Origin: Micromonospora_G sp044458865
GTDB taxonomy: Bacteria > Actinomycetota > Actinomycetes > Mycobacteriales > Micromonosporaceae
Direction: 5' to 3'
Length of the DNA stretch: 64,000 bases
Assembly: GCF_044458865.1 (NCBI RefSeq)
Contig: NZ_JBITIH010000001.1
Span: forward strand, 1 to 64,000
The notes beneath the pieces were generated by a model. That model saw nothing but the letters and a program-made list of their open reading frames with translations. It ran no database searches and was not told where the DNA came from. A program made the translations under genes and the position numbers. Below are positions 60,130 through 64,000 of this stretch, piece by piece. Numbering within the stretch: position 1 is the first letter of the stretch; each line of letters begins with the position of its first letter.

Positions 60130-62370
60130 GTGAGCACCACCGCATTTGGTCAGAGCACCGTGCTCGGCTATCCGCGCGTCGGCGCGAATCGCGAGCTGAA
60201 GAAGGCCGTTGAGGCGTACTGGGCCGGCACCATCGACGCCGACAGCCTGGAGAACATCGCTGCCACGTTGCGGGCTGAGGTCTGGCGGACGCTGCGTGAC
60301 GCCCGCCTCGACTCGATCCCGTCGAACACCTTCTCCTATTACGACCAGGTGCTCGACACCGCGGTCGCCGTTGGAGCAATTCCCGACCGGTTTGCCCGCC
60401 TGGGTTTGTCCGAGTTGGACACCTACTTCGCTATGGCCCGGGGTGTCGACGCCGAGCCGGCCCTCGAACTGACGAAGTGGTTCGACACGAACTACCACTA
60501 CCTGGTGCCGGAGATCAGCGCGGGTACCGTCTTCGCCGCGAACCCGGCGAAGGCACTGCGGGAGTACGCCGAGGCCCGCGACCTTGGCATCAACACCCGC
60601 CCGGTGTTGGTTGGGCCGGCGACCTTCCTGCTGTTGGCCAAGGGCGACGATCCGTTCGCCCGCCTCGACGAGCTGGTCGAGACGTACTCCGGAATCCTCA
60701 CCACGTTCGCGGAGGCGGGCGTGGCGTGGGTGCAACTGGATGAGCCCGCCTACGTCGCCGACCGCACCGCCGCCGAGATCGACGCCCTGCACCATGCCTA
60801 CACCCGGCTCGGTGAGATCGCCGATCGGCCGCAGATCTTCGTGGCCACCTACTTCGGCGAGCTCGGCGACGCCCTACCTGCCCTGCTGAACACCCCGGTC
60901 GAGGCGGTCGGACTGGACCTGGCCGCCGGACCGGGCAACCTCAAGCGGCTCGCCACCGCAGGCCCGCTGCGCGGCAAGACCATCGTCGCCGGCCTGGTCG
61001 ACGGCCACAACATCTGGCGTACCGACCTACGCGCCGCCGTCACCACCGGGGCGACGGTCACCGGGCTCGCCGACCACGTAGCCGTCTCCACGTCCTGCTC
61101 GCTTCTGCACGTCCCGGTCGACCTGTCCGCCGAGACCCGCCTCGACCCCCAACTGTACGAGCGGCTCGCGTTCGCCCGGCAGAAGGTAGACGAGGTCGTC
61201 CTGCTCGGACGCGCGCTACGCGACGGCACCACGCACCTGCCCGCACCTCTGCCGCCCGCCCCGGCGGTGTGGCGGCACGACAACGTCCGGGCCCGACTCG
61301 CCGCGCTCGACGCCACCGACCGGCAGCGCGGCGACTACACCAACCGGGCCGCCCGCCAGCAGGAACGGCTGGGGTTGCCGGACCTGCCGACCACCACGAT
61401 CGGGTCCTTCCCACAGACGGCCGAGTTGCGCAAGGCCCGCGCCGCACTGCGCGCCGGCACCCTCGACGACGCCGGCTACACCGAACGGATGCGCGCCGAG
61501 GTCCAGCACGTCATCCGGCTTCAGGAAGCGCTGGGCCTGGACGTGCTCGTGCACGGCGAACCGGAACGCAACGACATGGTCCAGTACTTCGGCGAACAGC
61601 TCGACGGGTTCGCCGCCACCGACCACGGCTGGGTCCAGTCCTACGGCTCCCGCTGCGTACGCCCGCCGATCATCTACGGCGACGTGACCCGCAAGGCGCC
61701 GATGACCGTGACGTGGTCCACCTACGCCCAATCATTGACCAGCAAGCCCGTCAAGGGCATGCTCACCGGCCCGGTCACCATCCTCGCCTGGTCGTTCGTC
61801 CGCGTCGACCAACCCCGGGCCAACACCGCCGACCAGGTCGCGCTCGCTCTGCGAGACGAGTGCCGCGACCTCGAGGCGGCCGGGATCGGGGTCATCCAGG
61901 TGGACGAGCCGGCGCTACGGGAGACACTGCCGCTACGCAAGGCCGATCAGAAGGCGTACCTGGACTGGGCGGTGGCCGCATTCCGCCTGGCGACCAGCGG
62001 CGTCGCCGACGACACCCAAATCCACACCCACCTCTGCTACAGCGAGTTCGGTGAGGTGATTACCGCGATCGACGCCCTCGACGCGGACGTGACCAGCATC
62101 GAAGCGTCCCGCTCGAAAATGGAGGTCCTCGACGACCTCGCCGCGATCGGCTACCACCGAGGCGTCGGACCCGGCGTCTGGGACATCCACTCGCCCCGGG
62201 TCCCCACCCACGACGAGGTGGTCGACGCACTACGCGGAGCCGTCGCGGCCGTCCCCGCCCGCCGCCTCTGGGTCAACCCCGACTGCGGCCTCAAAACACG
62301 TGGATACCCCGAGGTCGAGGCATCACTGCGGCACCTGGTCGCCGCCGCCACCGAGATCCGCGGGAGCTGA
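60130..62370 (+). CDS. metE: Cobalamin-independent methionine synthase MetE
   Basis: 746 residues from GTG 60130 (AAGGA 7 nt upstream). It transfers the methyl group of 5-methyltetrahydropteroyl-triglutamate to homocysteine. N-terminal half starts 'TVLGYPRVGANRELKKAVEAYWAG'. The C-terminal catalytic half has 'TTTIGSFPQTAELRKAR', 'HGEPERNDMVQYFGEQLDGFA', 'GSRCVRPPIIYGDV', and the zinc/active-site segments 'IHTHLCYSEF' and 'WVNPDCGLKTRGYPEVEASL'. Length is normal for the family. Control by the upstream cobalamin riboswitch implies that the organism also has B12-dependent MetH, outside this window. Confidence 0.97.
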   Translation: MSTTAFGQSTVLGYPRVGANRELKKAVEAYWAGTIDADSLENIAATLRAEVWRTLRDARLDSIPSNTFSYYDQVLDTAVAVGAIPDRFARLGLSELDTYFAMARGVDAEPALELTKWFDTNYHYLVPEISAGTVFAANPAKALREYAEARDLGINTRPVLVGPATFLLLAKGDDPFARLDELVETYSGILTTFAEAGVAWVQLDEPAYVADRTAAEIDALHHAYTRLGEIADRPQIFVATYFGELGDALPALLNTPVEAVGLDLAAGPGNLKRLATAGPLRGKTIVAGLVDGHNIWRTDLRAAVTTGATVTGLADHVAVSTSCSLLHVPVDLSAETRLDPQLYERLAFARQKVDEVVLLGRALRDGTTHLPAPLPPAPAVWRHDNVRARLAALDATDRQRGDYTNRAARQQERLGLPDLPTTTIGSFPQTAELRKARAALRAGTLDDAGYTERMRAEVQHVIRLQEALGLDVLVHGEPERNDMVQYFGEQLDGFAATDHGWVQSYGSRCVRPPIIYGDVTRKAPMTVTWSTYAQSLTSKPVKGMLTGPVTILAWSFVRVDQPRANTADQVALALRDECRDLEAAGIGVIQVDEPALRETLPLRKADQKAYLDWAVAAFRLATSGVADDTQIHTHLCYSEFGEVITAIDALDADVTSIEASRSKMEVLDDLAAIGYHRGVGPGVWDIHSPRVPTHDEVVDALRGAVAAVPARRLWVNPDCGLKTRGYPEVEASLRHLVAAATEIRGS

Positions 62371-62379
62371 CAACACTGC

Positions 62380-62411
62380 GCCGGGTGGGCCCTCTCGGGG
62401 ACCCACCCGGC
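62380..62411 (+). terminator. Terminator after metE
   Basis: GCCGGGTGGG (62380-62389) and CCCACCCGGC (62402-62411) form a 10-bp GC-rich stem 9 nt after the metE stop. No T-run follows, as is common in actinomycetes. Confidence 0.75.
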
Positions 62412-62613
62412 TTGACCCGGATACCCGCCCTGTTGCTGGAGACCGACGACGACCGTCACCGCTACCAGGAGGCGCAAGTCCGCCGCGAGCATCGCCTCAC
62501 TCTGCGGCTACCGCGACGTCGAGGCGTCCCTGACACGGCCCGGCAAGGCCGCCCTCCTAATAGAAAGTTCGCTCCAACCATCGGCGCGATCCTCAACTCC
62601 GATCCCCCAAAAG

Positions 62614-62926
62614 TCAGCACCCCGAAACAGCGGCGGCCGACGTGGTAGCCGCCGCACCAAGTTCCGGCCCGGCGCGGGTGCCCCGGCGACGGGTCAGCCA
62701 GAAAAGGCCACCACCGAGGGCGAAGGTGATCAACACGCCGGCGATCCCGGACAGACCGGTGGAGAGGTACGCGTTCTCCACCCCCTTCACGCCGTAGTCG
62801 GCGAGCGGGCTGTCGGCGAGTTCGTGGTCCTTGGTCTGCTGCGCCGGGCAGCTTCCGCCGGTGATGTTGTCGTCGGCGTCGAAGGTGCAGCCCGTACGGA
62901 GCGAGGAGTCAAGCCCGTCCGGGTGG
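62614..62926 (-). pseudogene. Remnant of a PDGLE-domain (CbiN-type) cobalt transport protein
   Basis: From 62926 leftwards the frame reads HPDGLDSSLRTGCTFD..., then 'DHELADSPLADYGVKGVENAYLSTGLSGIAGVLITFALGGGLFWLTRRR', the typical C-terminal two thirds of actinomycete PDGLE proteins, which pair with cobalt/nickel ECF transporters. The N-terminal membrane helix that should precede HPDGL is missing; upstream sequence in all three frames is unlike it. The frame continues open to 63444 but with composition unlike a gene. Probably a 5'-truncated remnant. A short functional protein cannot be fully excluded. Confidence 0.7.
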
Positions 62927-63511
62927 CATCCGCGATGACGCCCTGGGCCGTCGCGCCGGACAGTGCTCTCGTGCCGCCCGTACCTGTCATCAGGTTCCAC
63001 GGCCAGACCGGGCCGACTACTGATACCGGGTGCGACATCGCCAGCGACGACAAGATGGTTCATCGCCCGCAGTAGGAGGTTGGGGACGGGTGGATCGCCG
63101 GTGAGGTCGTCGGCCGGTGGGGCGAACATCGCCCGTGCTGCCCACATATCCGGAGCTGCGTCCGAATCATCGGCAAATTTGATCGATACCCTTGAAGACG
63201 GGGGCGCAGCGGACAGTGGGGCGAACCGTCCTGGACATCGAAGGAGTTGGACTATAACCCGACAAGCAACCGCGCAGCAGATCGACTCTCTGCCATACCG
63301 GGCTACCTCGTGTTTTTTCGTCCGGACCAGTCCGTCCGCCTTCCGCCCAGGCGGCGTCTCCCAGTGTGTAAGCCTCGGCCCGCACGGTGAGGTGCTGCGG
63401 GCGGGTCTTGGGAGCCGGGCGCCGAGTGGGTGACCAAGTAGCACTGTACCGTCAAGGGCCGACCAGCGCTGACCAGCGTCGATTACTTAGGGTGAGAGTG
63501 AGGTGATGAGG
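62927..63511. other. Intergenic region without a supported gene
   Basis: About 580 bp. Long frames exist on both strands but show no family features and no ribosome-binding sites. A locally AT-richer stretch around 63170-63320 may hold the promoter for the downstream hydrolase. Nothing else seen. Confidence 0.4.
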
Positions 63512-64000
63512 ATGAAGGTGATCTTCGTGCACGGCGTACCCGAGACATCCCGGGTCTGGGACGACCTGCGCGCACAGCTCGACGTCGAGTCAATGGCGTT
63601 ACAGCTTCCCGGGTTCGGGGTGCCCGTGCCGGAGGGATTCGTGCCGGACAAGGACGGGTATGTCGCCTGGCTCGTCGACGAGCTGCGGCGCTTCGACGAG
63701 CCGGTGAATCTGGTCGGGCACGACTGGGGCGCGTTGCTGGCGCTGCGGGTGGCGACCTTGGGTGAGGTCGAGTTGCGCAGCTGGGCGGTGGACGTGGCCG
63801 GGGTCTTCCACCCGGACTACGAGTGGCATCCGTACGCGGTGAGCCTGTGGGAGCCGGGTACCGGGGAGCAGGTCCTGGCGGCCCGGCGCGACGCCGCGCC
63901 GGATGACCCGAACGGTTCGATCGCGTTTCAGGTCAGCCTCGGTGTGCCGCTGGAGGCGGCGGTGCGGATGGCAGCGGCGCACGACGAGCTGATGAGCCGC
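63512..64000 (+). CDS. Alpha/beta hydrolase, 3' end outside window
   Basis: 163 residues visible from ATG 63512 (GAGG 8 nt upstream; ATG 63506 in frame is an alternative). The fold opens with 'MKVIFVHGVPETSRVWDDLRAQL' (oxyanion HG). The nucleophile position is in 'NLVGHDWGALLALRVA', where GXDXG has Asp, as in epoxide hydrolases and haloalkane dehalogenases, in place of Ser. This suggests an epoxide hydrolase/dehalogenase-like enzyme; the remaining catalytic residues lie beyond the right edge. Substrate unknown. Confidence 0.88.
   Translation, partial: MKVIFVHGVPETSRVWDDLRAQLDVESMALQLPGFGVPVPEGFVPDKDGYVAWLVDELRRFDEPVNLVGHDWGALLALRVATLGEVELRSWAVDVAGVFHPDYEWHPYAVSLWEPGTGEQVLAARRDAAPDDPNGSIAFQVSLGVPLEAAVRMAAAHDELMSR

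Noticed and set aside
62455..62520. Short stretch after metE encoding CGYRDVEASL, like the metE end GYPEVEASL
   Set aside because: The likeness covers only about 10 residues in one frame and may be chance. A partial duplication of metE is not supported by flanking sequence.

Overview
The window comes from a high-GC actinomycete. The very high GC content, frequent GTG starts, ATGA/GTGA stop-start overlaps and gene families fit Micromonosporaceae (Micromonospora-like), but no rRNA or other firm taxonomic marker is present. No tRNA, rRNA, CRISPR array, transposase or integrase was seen.

Left part (1-9.6 kb): a 5'-partial view of a subtilase, then a zinc-responsive cell-surface module. Three exported 'choice-of-anchor M' (actinobacterial surface-anchored repeat) proteins lie on the + strand. 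Facing them on the - strand is the anchored-repeat ABC transporter: a ZnuA-like binding lipoprotein carrying the same repeat, a membrane-anchored repeat protein, an ATPase and a permease. Each half starts at a promoter carrying an AT-rich palindrome that looks like a Zur box (1447-1461 and 9496-9510). The two halves converge on a perfect 22-bp hairpin.

9.6-21.3 kb: a convergent NarL-type response regulator and GAF histidine kinase, a zinc alcohol dehydrogenase, a secreted lysozyme-like protein, a SnoaL-CMD fusion with its TetR regulator behind two palindromic operators, a LysR regulator, and a 1260-residue subtilase with a PA domain.

Core (21.5-45.3 kb, all - strand): an apparently single transcription unit for a nonribosomal peptide. 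It begins with a LeuA-like synthase without the regulatory domain, LeuC, LeuD, an aminotransferase and a LeuB-like dehydrogenase, which together can extend a 2-oxo acid by one carbon and aminate it. Three synthetases follow: A-T-C-A-T, C-A-T-C-A-T and C-A-T-TE-MFS, the last fused to its own exporter. They predict five modules and therefore a pentapeptide. A B12-binding radical SAM enzyme with an unusual CX9CX2C motif closes the unit. The first A domain has a Leu-like specificity code with small residues in the pocket, which fits loading of an extended leucine-type acid. This cluster is the best candidate for an undescribed system in the window.

Right part (45.8-64 kb): DUF2207 and LemA membrane proteins, a decayed class A beta-lactamase, a second SnoaL/TetR locus with the same GGAC-N6-GTCC operator and an MFS efflux pump, a divergent pair of LtrA-like proteins, a third subtilase overlapped by an ECF sigma factor that lacks region 4, a cobalamin riboswitch controlling metE, a remnant of a PDGLE (CbiN-type) cobalt-transport protein, and the start of an alpha/beta hydrolase.
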